Positions 10,634 to 21,142 of a stretch of DNA of 64,000 nucleotides are shown here, in pieces; positions within the stretch are counted from its first letter, which is position 1, and each line of letters opens with the position of its first letter. This stretch comes from Ciborinia camelliae (taxonomy: Eukaryota > Ascomycota > Leotiomycetes > Helotiales > Sclerotiniaceae): positions 151,785-215,784 of the forward strand of contig JANPYM010000012.1 in NCBI GenBank assembly GCA_025890175.1. The letters run 5' to 3'. The position numbers were made by a program, and so were the translations under genes. The notes below the pieces were generated by a model, which saw nothing but the letters and a program-made list of their open reading frames with translations, did no database searches and was not told the origin of the DNA.

Positions 10634-12460
10634 ATGACCCCCATATCACTTCTCACCGCGATCGATTCCACATCACACATCCACCTAATAATCGGAAGCA
10701 ATCCGCTCGCCGGCGCACGCTGTACGCGATCGCTCTCGGTAGGAGCGAAACCCATCCTGATCGCGCCCGCATCATCCGAACTGCATTACACGATCCAGAA
10801 ACGGATTGAGAGCGGGGAGGTGGAATGGATCAAGAAGTCGTTCGAAGATGAGGATGTGATGACGCGGGGCAGAGCGGAGATTGGCCGCGTCGTCGATGCC
10901 GTGTTTGTGACCTCCGGCCCGCGAGATCCTTTGAGTATGTATACATTTTTGGTGGATGGGATTGATTCAGTTGCATGCATGGCTAATTGATTGGGTGAAG
11001 GCGCACAGATCTCCCAACTCTGCAAACGAAATCGCATCCCGGTTAATGTGGCAGATGCGCCAAATCTGTGTACATTTGCCCTCCTTTCAACACATACCGA
11101 CGGGCCCCTTCAAATCGGTGTAACGACCAATGGAAAGGGTTGCAAACTGTCCTCGCGCATCCGCCGCGAGATCGCCTCCTCGCTTCCGACAAATCTAGGC
11201 GAATCATGTCTACGACTCGGGACGATCCGCAGGCGCATACAAGAAGAAGATCATCTGGCACATCTCACGGCCACGGGAGACTTGGATAATGAGGAAGAAA
11301 CGGATCAAAGTTCCACATTCAATAAACTGGTCACCGAAGCGGATCTGGACGCCGCGAAAAGCAGACGCATGAGATGGCTTTCGCAAATCTGTGAATATTG
11401 GCCCCTTCGTCGACTGGCCTCCATCACCGATGCAGACGTCGACAGCGTGCTGAAATCCTACGCCACCAACCCATCAACCTCGACCCCTCTCGATACCCCA
11501 ACCCTCGATTCCCGCTTCTCCAAACTCCCACAAATAATCCTCGCAGGTTCCGGTCCCGGGCACCCCGACCTTCTCACCCGCGCAACCCACAAAGCCATTC
11601 TCGCCGCCGACATCATCCTCGCCGATAAACTGGTTCCATCCGGCGTGCTCGACCTAATCCCCCGTCGAACACCCATCCACATCGCGCGCAAATTCCCCGG
11701 AAATGCCGAACTCGCCCAGCAAGAATTATTATCCCTCGGTCTAGCGGGTCTCAAGGCCGGGAAAACGGTCTTGCGGTTAAAACAAGGTGATCCTTATATA
11801 TATGGGCGAGGAGGAGAGGAGATTGAGTTTTTCCGAAAGGAGGGGTATGGGGATCGAGTGGTGGTGCTTCCTGGTATCACGAGCGCGTTGAGTGCGCCTT
11901 TGTTTGCGGGGATCCCGGCTACGCAGAGAGCGGTTAGCGATCAAGTATTGATATGTACTGGGACAGGTCGGAAGGGAAAACCTACCGTGCCGCCTCAGTA
12001 TGTACCTACCCAGACCGTAGTGTTTTTGATGGCACTCCATAGGATCAAGGGGTTAGTAGCCGATCTCACCACACACGATTCTGACGATGCCAAAGTAGTC
12101 GATGAGAACGGGCAGATTGACCCGAGCCGAAAATTATGGCCCCTCGGCACACCGTGTGCCGTTATCGAAAGAGCTTCATGTCCCGATCAAAGAGTCGTCA
12201 GAACCTCTTTAGAATGGGTCGTCGATGCCATTGAAGAGGTGGGAAGTAGACCACCTGGATTATTGGTCCTCGGTGCCGCATGCGAGGTTTTGTTCAATCA
12301 AAATGCAAGTAAGGAGGGGAGGAAATGGGTGGTGGAGGAGGGGTTCAAGGGGTTGGATGAATTGGGATTAGGGGATTTGGGACTTGGGATCGAGAATGTG
12401 GATGGGGAGAGGCCGGACGTGGTGAGGGGGGATAAGCTTGAGATGGAGTTGAAGGTTTGA
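10634..12460 (+). CDS. MET1: Uroporphyrinogen-III C-methyltransferase, Met1-type (siroheme synthesis)
   Basis: Exons 10634-10934 and 11001-12460 encode 586 residues; the 66-nt intron is GTATGT...GTGAAG. The N-terminal ~200 residues form a Rossmann-like siroheme-synthase domain (LIIGSNPLAGARCTRSL, VFVTSGPRDPLS, then the conserved RIPVNVADAPNLCTF and TTNGKGCKLSSRIRREI). The C-terminal ~270 residues are a tetrapyrrole methylase domain with its signature blocks: LAGSGPGHPDLLT, DKLVPSGVLDLI, RLKQGDPYIYGRGGEE and PGITSALSAPLFAGIPATQR. The family uses S-adenosylmethionine to methylate uroporphyrinogen III to precorrin-2, on the way to the siroheme of sulfite (and nitrite) reductase. The length matches the fungal Met1 fusion. 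The enzyme is cytosolic by family. Nothing looks broken. Confidence 0.93.
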
Positions 12461-12671
12461 GGGGGTGAAATGTGATATGTGATATGTGATCTGATATGAT
12501 ACCATAGTTGCACAAATACTGAATGTGAAATTTATTTGTATATTCATTTGAAATACGTCCCATTCAATACCGCCAACCTTAAAAAGACCCAAAAAATGAT
12601 CATCTATTTGCACCTGCTATGTTCTCCAAGGGATGATGTATCGCAGAGACTCGGGTGCCAGAAATATGAGT
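12461..12671. other. Short intergenic, convergent 3' ends
   Basis: Sits between the MET1 stop and the end of a minus-strand reading frame. It holds GTGATATGTGAT repeats just after the stop codon and no gene. Confidence 0.5.
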
Positions 12672-13164
12672 TCAAATTGCAACATATTGACCTGTAGCTA
12701 CTTGATTGACAACGTTCATTGACCCTCCCAGATCCAAAGAAAAGTAAGAAAAGCTCGTATCAATCTTCGTGAAGCTATCTGCAATCTTGTTTTTGCCCTT
12801 GATATGTTTGATAGCTCTCTCTGTGACCGAAATCAATTTCCATCCTGGATGTGTAGAATATATGCAGACATCTTTCATGAGATGCATTGCAATTTTTTTC
12901 TCAAATCCATCAAGTTCCTTCACCATCCACCTGGAGCCCACTTTTGCAGCTGCATGTCCATGTCCCTGGTGAGCTGAAATCAAATTGCCATTTCAGTGTT
13001 GAGTTGGCGTTGACTCTTCGAGGTTTGGATTTTGGTATATGGTAGAGACATGGTGGGAGATTTGCGGATAGGAAAGAGTCACTGTATGCCAGGTGAATGG
13101 TATGCAGAATTTCGTGTCCCTCATCACACCAATATATATCTGGTTCTCGATTCGAGGGTGTCAT
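12672..13164 (-). pseudogene. Small hypothetical gene with one frame break
   Basis: The minus strand reads from ATG at 13164 through a protein-like segment (WCDEGHEILHTIHLAYSDSF, then YHIPKSKPRRVN and LKWQFDF). It continues in the next frame from about 12985 with SAHQGHGHAAAKVGSRWMVK, through FEKKIAMHLMKDVCIYS, to a stop at 12672. The join falls in a TTTGATTT run where one T too many would explain it; no convincing intron restores frame. Total length would be near 163 residues. The composition looks like a real protein, but I do not recognise the family. Either an indel (mutation or assembly error) or an unusual splice is possible. Its 3' end faces MET1 and its 5' end lies close to the 3' end of SPC19 on the same strand. 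Confidence 0.45.
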
Positions 13165-13246
13165 AATAGCGTTGGGATGATTAACTTTCAGGGAGACTCA
13201 TTCTCATCACTCCCTGGAACCCCATTCCTTCGATATTCCTGCATCA

Positions 13247-13924
13247 TCACTCATCGAAAGACGGCGGCGCAATACTCATCCTCAGCTGTCTCTGTCTCTG
13301 CTGACTCTGCAATCCCAATCTCTCAACCGCATATCCCAATCTCTCTTTCTTCTGTCTCAGGACCTTCAATCTCATGGCTTTCTCCTCATTCCCCCCACCT
13401 CCACTTTTGTTCAAACCCAACTCCCAACTCTTCTTCCGACTTAATTTGCTAGCTTTGGATGTAGCATGCGAGGTGGAAGAATTGGCGGATTCGAGACGTC
13501 CGGAGAGTAGTTGGGAACGTGCGATGAGCTGTTCTTCTTTTCGTTGGAGGCGGGATATTAGGGATTCGGAGCGCGCGAGGAGCGTTTCGATGGCGGGTTC
13601 GAGCTCTTCGGCGAGGGAACGTTGGGCGGCGTGGAGGGTGGTGGAGGGAGTTAGTTCGAAATGCTGTGGTGGGGGTTAGTTTGTATTTATTTTGTGTGAT
13701 ATGCATTTGCTAGTCATGTAGATAGGCGTGTAGATGTAGATCGAGAGAAATTGAGAGGTATAGAATTGGAGACATACTCTGGTAGTACTGAGGACCGACT
13801 TGAGACGTGGAAAATCCGAGATTCCAGAATCGAGAATCGAGATACTGTTGTCCAAGGTGCTGAGAGAGGAGCGCAGAGAAGCGACAGAGGAGGAGAGGAG
13901 GGTGGAGGGGTTTTGGGTATTCAT
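13247..13924 (-). CDS. SPC19: DASH complex subunit Spc19
   Basis: Exons on the minus strand at 13924-13778 and 13663-13247 encode 187 residues; the 114-nt intron (GTATGT...CACCACAG) is in phase 0. The N-terminus has the family signature: VASLRSSLSTLDNSISILDS, then GISDFPRLKSVLSTTRHFEL. It is followed by helices with DLQ-like LHAAQRSLAEELEPAIETLL and LISRLQRKEEQLIARSQLLSGRLES, which suit a coiled coil. The C-terminus is basic. Spc19 belongs to the ten-subunit DASH/Dam1 ring that couples kinetochores to spindle microtubules. The length is slightly above the yeast protein. The ATG lies about 500 bp from the divergent lipoyl synthase ATG. Confidence 0.9.
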
Positions 13925-14427
13925 TTCCGGGTATGCGGGAGAGTTGAGGTTCTATGTTGGAGTGTGAGGGTCAATGAGATGGGGGTGTTCAGATATGTTG
14001 CGAATCGAGGTTGTTGATATTTGCACAGGAAGACGCGAATGATGGTTGCTGGGACAAGGATATTTACTTTTGGCGGGGTGAAGAAGGCTCACCGGGAGCT
14101 TTTTTGTCACAACCAACAAGTTTCTTCTGTGTGGAAAGTTACAACTTCCTGTCGCTTTATGGGAAATCAATCCTTCACAATATTCAGAATCAACCATAAC
14201 CATAACCATACTATAGAAGAAAAAGTTAATAATTCTCTATTTAATGCTGGCTTGAGCTTCTGAAATTCAATGGCTCGTGAGCTCAACCCGGATATCAACC
14301 CGGATATCAGTGGTCTTCGATAATTATTACATAATCCCTTTTTGATTTTCATCCTTATCACAAAATAATCACAACATCTCAACAGTGGACGTCTCAATTA
14401 CCAGCGCATTGATTCAAATTTTTCAAG
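13925..14427. other. Divergent intergenic region between SPC19 and lipoyl synthase
   Basis: Probable bidirectional promoter of about 500 bp. It contains a CCATAACCATAACC repeat near 14195-14212 and two tandem ATCAACCCGGATATC-like units near 14281-14310. No gene is seen. Confidence 0.5.
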
Positions 14428-15710
14428 ATGGCATCAATAGTTCCTAGATTCAGATGTTTAAATGCGCCTCCATTGCGAAATGCATCAAGAAATATCTTCG
14501 CAATTCCTACCGGAACTTCACGATCATTCGCCACTGAGACAGACGCATCCAACCCACCCATCACGAAGAGACGTCCTACATACTTCAAAGATAAGCTCAA
14601 TGCCGTTCCCTCGTTCTCTGAATTTGTAGGCTTGCCAGATAAGCCTTTGACACCAGAGGATGCACTCGAATTACGAACTGCGATGGTTGGCCCTCCTGGG
14701 AAACAAAGGCAAATTACAAGATTACCTTCATGGTTAAAGACACCCATTCCCGACAATTCAAATTATAAAAAGATTAAGAAGGATCTGCGAGGGTTAAATT
14801 TACATACTGTCTGCGAGGAAGCAAGATGTCCGAATATTTCGGATTGTTGGGGAGGTAGTGATAAAAGTGCGGCGACGGCGACAATCATGTTGATGGGAGA
14901 TACTTGCACAAGAGGATGTCGATTCTGTAGTGTCAAGACATCAAAAGCGCCACCTCCGTTGGATCCACATGAACCAGAACATACTGCAGAAGCATTATCG
15001 AGGTGGGGTTTGGGATATGTTGTTTTGACATCCGTGGATAGAGATGATCTTGCAGATGGAGGAGCAAGACATTTCGCAGAGACAATTATGAAGATCAAGC
15101 AGAAGAAATCTGAAATTTTGGTCGAGGCTTTGACTGGTGATTATGGCGGAGATTTGGAAATGGTGAAATTGGTTGCCGAGAGTGGTTTAGATGTTTATGC
15201 GCATAACATGGAGACTACTGAAGAACTTACACCATTTGTTCGAGACCGAAGAGCAAAATATCGACAAAGTTTGACGGTTCTAGATGCGGCGAAGAAGGCT
15301 AAGCCTTCCTTAATTACGAAGACGAGTATCATGCTTGGATTGGGTGAAACTGAAGAAGCATTGTGGCAAACATTGAGAGGTATGATATCTTATTTCGGCT
15401 CTTTTTTATCAAATTACTTACAATTGTCTTGATAGATCTTCGAGAAGTCAATGTTGATGTCGTTACCTTTGGTCAATACATGCGCCCAACCAAGCGTCAC
15501 ATGAAGGTAGAAGAATACGTTACACCCGAAGTCTTCGAAACATGGCGTCAACGTGCATTGGATCTTGGATTCTTATATTGTGCTAGTGGACCTCTAGTGA
15601 GAAGTTCATATAAAGCTGGTGAAGCATTTATAGAGAATGTACTTAAGAAGAGAAAGGGTGTAACAATATTGTCTGATGAAGCTATTGGTATGGCTAAAGC
15701 AGTTGTATAA
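14428..15710 (+). CDS. LIP5: Lipoyl synthase, mitochondrial
   Basis: Exons 14428-15379 and 15436-15710 encode 408 residues; the 56-nt intron is GTATGA...TTGATAG. The N-terminal ~35 residues are rich in Arg, Ser and Ala without acids (mitochondrial targeting), and the rest is the radical-SAM lipoyl synthase fold. The auxiliary 4Fe-4S cluster ligands are visible as C129, C134 and C140 ([12 protein letters not shown]). The radical-SAM ligands are C160, C164 and C167 (CTRGCRFC). The C-terminal RSSYKAGE motif is present. The enzyme inserts two sulfurs into octanoyl groups on E2 and H proteins of pyruvate dehydrogenase and glycine cleavage. All key residues are intact and the length is normal. Confidence 0.96.
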
Positions 15711-15828
15711 TGATATCCCAGTTTTATAATTAATAGTTTAACATATAATGAAATAAGAACAACGTTTAAGTATATTATGACAGATTATATGCTCGAAACC
15801 TATCGAGGCATTGTTTAATTATTTGTCA

Positions 15829-15989
15829 CACGCGTCACATCGGATCATATGGGTCGAAATGTAGATATGTAATCTGACAAAAGAACTATGCTGAAGAGGA
15901 AAAGGATCCTCTTCAGATATCACCATCGAATATTGAGGGATCACGTGACTAGCTACATGGCATTCCCTAGGCAGGGGCCTAGCATGACA
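15829..15989 (+). repeat. Dispersed short repeat, copy C
   Basis: Same orientation as copy B. It shares ATCTGA-AAGAACTATG, GAAGAGGAAA-GGATC, GATCACGTGACTAGCTACATGG and CCTAGGCAGGGGCCTAG. Its left flank (GTCACACGCGTCACATCGGATC) matches the outer part of copy A. It abuts the broken 3' end of the monooxygenase pseudogene; a minus-strand frame runs from that pseudogene straight into the repeat. It also lies about 120 bp after the lipoyl synthase stop codon. Confidence 0.75.
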
Positions 15990-17417
15990 CTCATTTGGCA
16001 ATTGTGCTCTTCCCGAGAACACAGCCGCAATTGTAATTGTCTGGAACTCGAACAAGGAAAAGGTCGACACATAATATGCTGTGCCAACGAAGGCTAGCGT
16101 TGGATCTGGTATATAGAATATGTCTTTATGAAGATTGTGGACTTGCATTTCATCAGTCACCAGAACTGTTTCGTTTGCTTTGGCTGGCGAGATTCAGTCG
16201 TCGTGCTAGGGTTGGAGAAACGGATTCGATATATGCTGTTCTGTTCAGATTACCACTTTATCGATACTAACAAGCGTGGTCCCATCTTTCAAGTGGATGA
16301 TCCCTCGGCCTTCACGAGGTATGGTATTTGGTTGATGCTCGAAGGATACACACACTCTCTCCAACTATCCTACCTAGTAGTCGGGGGTAGAAAGCTATGG
16401 GGAAGATCAAACTGCCTACCTCGAGTGTATTGATAGACCTCTTGACTATACCATTCATCTCCCAGGTAATGTCGGTCGAAGACACACACCCTCCTATTAG
16501 AAGTACCGTCTGATGAGAGTTCATAGACTGCGTTGTTACCTCCCTGGCCCGCGAACTCTTACGGTCTTCGGTAAGCCTCCGAGTGCATTATTCTCTCCGG
16601 ATATAGCTTTTTCCCTTCTTTCACCACTTTGATATCGGGTACTGTGTTACCGTGGTAATGCCCACTCGCCACGAGTACTTGGTCAAATGCCTAGTCACGA
16701 GTCAGTATTCTAGATCCTTGATTTGTTTTTAGTCTACAGACTACCTCTTCGTTTTCGATCAACTCCATTTCCCCGTCATGAGTTTTGTTCGGCAGCGTGG
16801 ATTTCACAATCCATTTCCTGTTCGCTTTGTAAATCGCCTCGACTTTGGTGTTATATTTCAGGACCTGTTCTAGATGAAATTTTCTAGCATAGTCCGCAAG
16901 ATATCCACCAAAAACCTTTACATTGACGAAGTCGCCTGTATCTTCTTTCCATAAGTGGCCTTTCATTTCTTGGAGTTTCGTCGAAATGTTCGCCGTTAGA
17001 CCGAAGTATGCGGGACCGGGCGGTGCATACGTCAGTTCGAGTCTATCTGTCCGAATGGATAATGATCGAGGTGTATAATCCTCAAAATCCGAATCCACGT
17101 CTGAATAGAGACCCGCGCCGGGTGGCAGAATAGATGGATATTTCGATTCAGGAGGTTTCCTTTCATCGTATGCCCTGGATCGTTTTGTCAATATAACACG
17201 ACGTCTTCCTCGCAGGCTGATGAACTCACCAAACCCCACCTAGTTTCGAGAATCGCTCATAGATTATGTCATCCAGTTCATAATCTATGAGATGCCTCGT
17301 TATTTGGTGATTGAGAAAAATGATTGGGCACGTGAAAATTATATTATTATCACGTGGCTCATGGGCTAGCGTGAATATACTTCTTGAACTGCTGACAGGA
17401 ACCATTTTGCAGTTCAA
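15990..17417 (-). pseudogene. Flavin-containing monooxygenase-like pseudogene
   Basis: Homology-like blocks of an FMO/Baeyer-Villiger-type enzyme run in the correct order on the minus strand but in different frames. The blocks are IIYERFSKLGGVW (FAD domain, about 17230), PPGPAYFGLTANIST, VFGGYLADYARKFHL, DQVLVASGHYHGNTVPDI and PERIMHSEAYRRP. The last is followed by TAA where EFAG continues. Next come TVLLIGGCVSSTDI (the NADP-site region, about 16490), a DGTTL-like block, and finally DIFYIPDPTLAFVGTAYYV. The first glycine-rich FAD motif is missing. At least two frame shifts and one in-frame stop are seen. The 3' end is cut at the dispersed repeat. This is a clear dead copy; the substrate is unknown. 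Confidence 0.85.
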
Positions 17418-19379
17418 ATGCGAGGAATGGGGTATTTTAGATTATCTTCTGGTCCTGAATCTAGTGCAACTTTGTTTAACATCCAACGTCATATGGAGCT
17501 CAACCGGCGAATTGGAGGCCCAGAAGCGGCGAATGATTTCTCGGCCTTTGAATCCGGTCTGGTTTGTATAAATCCTACCTAATAACAACAATTCTCCCAT
17601 GAATATCGCAAGGTGGTTAACCGGTTCTGTTTGATTCGGGTCAAGTGCAGTTATGGGGTGGATTGTTTAATACGCCTCGTTCGAAAACAAGCCTATTGCG
17701 AAATAATTCCCGTTGGTCGACTACAGTTTGTCACTTTATTCCTTCCTTCTTTTATTTCACCTCTCTTTAATGTGGTTTCTTATGTGATTTTCTCAATTCT
17801 GTGAGAGCGGAGTAATAAAGGGGCAGCGGGAGTGATGGTGATCTTGATGATGGAGCGATAGAAACCTTTTGTTTGGCGATAATCCCATTCACTATTTACA
17901 CGATTCATAGGTATTGCATGCGTTCGCAATCAATCAAAAGAAGACTTGTTTTTCACTAATAGATCAATCTTAGCTCATCGTTGTCGATGACTGGTAAATT
18001 TCTATTTTGTGGTTTTCTAAGTTTTCTTTTCTTTTTCTCACCAACCCCTTGAGATTAGTACGGACAAGATGTAAGCTTTTCTTATTTCTATTTCTACAAG
18101 ATCAAATATATGGTAAATAGCTTTTCGAATCACGATTGTTTTTAACTTTTGAGGAGCTATGGATTGATATATTCTTTTGTTAAATTTGAAGCATTAGTTT
18201 GAAAGCGATTTAAAAATATACATCCTGTCAGGACATATATCTTGCTCCTACCTACACCAAGGGGGTTTGGCGAAAAAAGGTAAAACTAAAAATCTCGACT
18301 AACCTAAATCAACCTCAACGCTGAAGTGGTTATGGTTGTAGGTGTGGAAAGGGTTGATTTATTATAAATGCTTGATTCTGGGCCTATATAGACCCTAGAA
18401 TCGCACCTGCCGTACTGATATTAATGCTTAACAACGCTAAAGATTGTTCGTCCCTTAGCCTGATATCACCATGAATGATTAGAAGTAGTTGTTTTCATAC
18501 CATCACCTAATTCATAACATGCATACTCCCACTACACCCTTCGTCCAGAATTGTCACAAGCGTTTCAGGAATAGTCGCCGTTCCTTTAAATCGGCTGTCG
18601 CAGCTTGTAGTCATTAATAACACTATGGTCAGAAATCCTCGCAATTCATTGCACTGATAATCGAACGCCACTAAGCCACGCCCCACGCCATTCACATCCG
18701 ACTTATTATTCAAGAGCACAATAATTACAGTCCCCAGCAAAATTTCATACCAATCGCCAACACTCTACGACATTGGCATCAGGACCATTGCTCGCTCAAT
18801 ATCATAATAATGAACCTTAAAATACGTCAGATCTTCAACGAATACTCAGACCCTGACGCCGTAAGTCATCATTACACGTACCCATCTCCTCATATTCTAA
18901 CCAGAATCTCATTCGAAGTATTCATCAACACAACTACTCGGCATATTGCTCTTCGTATTTTTCATCACCATGTTCTTCACATGGTGGCGGACAAGACATG
19001 TGATATACTTTGAGTTCTAGGTTGTGTGGAGATAGGAGAAGAGGTTTGGTATATAACGAAAAGGGGGGAAGAAGGGTCGAATAGAGGTGCATAGTAATAT
19101 GGGAATTGGATATAGAGTGGAATCTGAGAGGAAGAGGAAAGAAAAGTAAAAGTGTAGGTAAGGGGATGATTGGGTGGACACGGGAGCGCAGCATAAGGAA
19201 ATAGCGTGTAGAAGATTCTGCGTGGAGAGGGAGTCGGATCGAATAGTACCTTGTTTGGGTTCTGTGTTTGTTAGTTAACATTGCGCAGATTGAACCCGCA
19301 TAGCGTTCGTTTGAAGAAGCTCTTCTTCAGTCCTCAAGATCTGTGAAGGTCTGTGTATCAGGTAATATTCCTGATATCA
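17418..19379. other. Intergenic, no gene seen
   Basis: AT-rich, with no supported gene. It contains the second copy of a diverged repeat (18325-18440). Open frames here are short and have no family resemblance. Confidence 0.45.
18325..18440 (+). repeat. Diverged dispersed repeat, copy 2
   Basis: Pairs with 4377-4486 through the same ordered short blocks (GTAGG, GGTTGATT-TATTA, TATA-TAG, CACCTGCC, TAACAACG). Confidence 0.4.
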
Positions 19380-19399
19380 AGTCTGAGTGAATGAAGGGA

Positions 19400-19830
19400 A
19401 AGCTTCCCTTTCAAAAAATGACCTCTAGGCTCAAAACCCTCCCCAATTATTTCTCCTAGGGTACAGAACGATTGTCTCTGTTAGTGAATTTCAAGGATAG
19501 CAGAGTTTGCTAGGCGACAACTCGGAGGCAAAAGGACGCGAAGGGGGAAGGCGGAAAAGCTTTCAATGGAAAAGATTTCCTCTAGGCCTCTCAAAATCCT
19601 TTCTTCATGTGAATTTCACGGATATCAGACTTACTAGGGGAAAGGGGAAGGATGTGAAGGAGAAGACGGCAAAGCTTTTCTCAAATTACATTCCCTCTAG
19701 GTCTTTCAACATCCGACCCCTGTCAGTGAATCAAGGATATCAGATTTACTAGGCGAAGGAGGGAGAGGGGGGAAGGGAACAAAATCTTTCCTCCGAGTAA
19801 ATTTCCCCCAAGCCTCTTGACATCTCTACT
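19400..19830 (+). repeat. Imperfect tandem repeat of about 120 bp units
   Basis: Three to four diverged units each carry the order GTGAAT-TCAAGGATA(T)CAGA, TTTACTAGGCGA or similar, an A/G-rich stretch with GAAGG, AAAGCTTT or AAATCTTT, and CCTCTAGGCCTCT. A partial earlier unit begins near 19370 (GATATCAAGTCTGAGTGAAT). No coding frame is conserved between units. Confidence 0.7.
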
Positions 19831-20204
19831 CCCAAGCTTCTTCTTTATTATCAAGGAGTCATAGAAAGAGAGTTGTTACCTACTTTGATATATATTTTCC
19901 TCAACTTCCCAAGGTCTTGGTCTTTCAGGGGTGACCATGATATTAACAGTAGGTGACTCAGAAGGGATAAAGAGTTTTTCTTTAACGAGCCTCCTCTCTC
20001 AGCTGTCAATATACTTTCTTAGACAATTCCTTATCCTCATTTATAGCTGTAGTTGTTAGTAAATACTGTGGGTATAAAGATTAGTCGAAGGGGGGTAGAG
20101 CTTCATTATAACTAAAGGTTAGTCAATGGTCTTCCTGAGCTCTCCTGGTGTGTGTCATTGGTGAGGACTTGGAGCTTTAAAAGAAAACTGGCGAAAGGGA
20201 GGCT

Positions 20205-20840
20205 TGCCTATAAAAGACACCCTCTGTCACTCCACTATACCTTTTCTTCTTCAACTCTTTATTCTTGACAACAGTTCACCAAAGGACATCTTCCCCCTTG
20301 ACATCTCTTTTACTCTGATAAATTAGGCGAAGGGGGCATAGCTTACATTTATGCCAAGTTTCATGTTGTCAGTGAATACTTGAAGCTTGAAAAACAAGCT
20401 AGTGAAATCAAGGCTTGACTATAAAAGACAGTCTGTGTTGCCCCACTACACCTTTTCCTCCTACAACTCTTTATTCAAGACAACAGTCCTCCTCCACCAA
20501 AGGACCACCTCTTCCCTTGCTTCTCTTCTATCCCTTCTCCTCTGATCAAGAAGTTATCAGTATAAGATTGTATCAACTTTTTTTTTTCATACCATACTTT
20601 GCATACCATACTTTGATACTGAGAACTTGTCATAACTTCAGTCTCTCTCATCCCACTACACTTTTCCTCCTACAACTCTTTCTTCTCACAACAATCTACC
20701 AAAGCTCTACCAAATGATATCCTTTACTCTTGTATATCTTCTGCTCTAGTCAAGAGATTACGAGTATAAAATTGTATCACCTTGTTTTATTCATACCAAC
20801 CTCAATATTGAGAACTTGTCATAAATTCAGTCAAGACTTT
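20205..20840 (+). repeat. Imperfect tandem repeat of about 200-250 bp units
   Basis: Three diverged units share CTATAAAAGACA (first two), CACTAC-CCTTTTCCTCCTACAAC, TCTTTATTC-GACAACAGT, CACCAAAGGAC, CTCTGATCAAGA-TTA and AGTATAAGATTGTATCA, then GAGAACTTGTCATAA-TTCAG. The repeated TATAAAA boxes look promoter-like, so duplicated upstream regions are one possible origin. No gene lies inside. The stretch from 19831 to 20204 and 20841-21142 also holds no gene; the latter is the upstream region of the next gene. Confidence 0.7.
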
Positions 20841-21142
20841 GAACTTTCCAATACCCATTCGACCCCCTGGAATTAAGAGAGATATCTTCCTTTGACAGCC
20901 ATTTTGACCTTTTCCCGACTTACATCCTTCTCATCCATGATCTATTCCCCTATCTAAAATACTGGAAAGTGAAGAGGCTATCGCGTCGCGTCGAGCTTTA
21001 ATTCCCAGAAAATCTCGCGAGTTTCGCGTTTAAAAAGGTTTTCATAACCATCTCGGCTGATATTTTTCTCGACTAAGGAACCCCAAACAATCACAACTCC
21101 AATCCAAAGTTAGATCGATGAGATAGATCAACGACAATCAAT

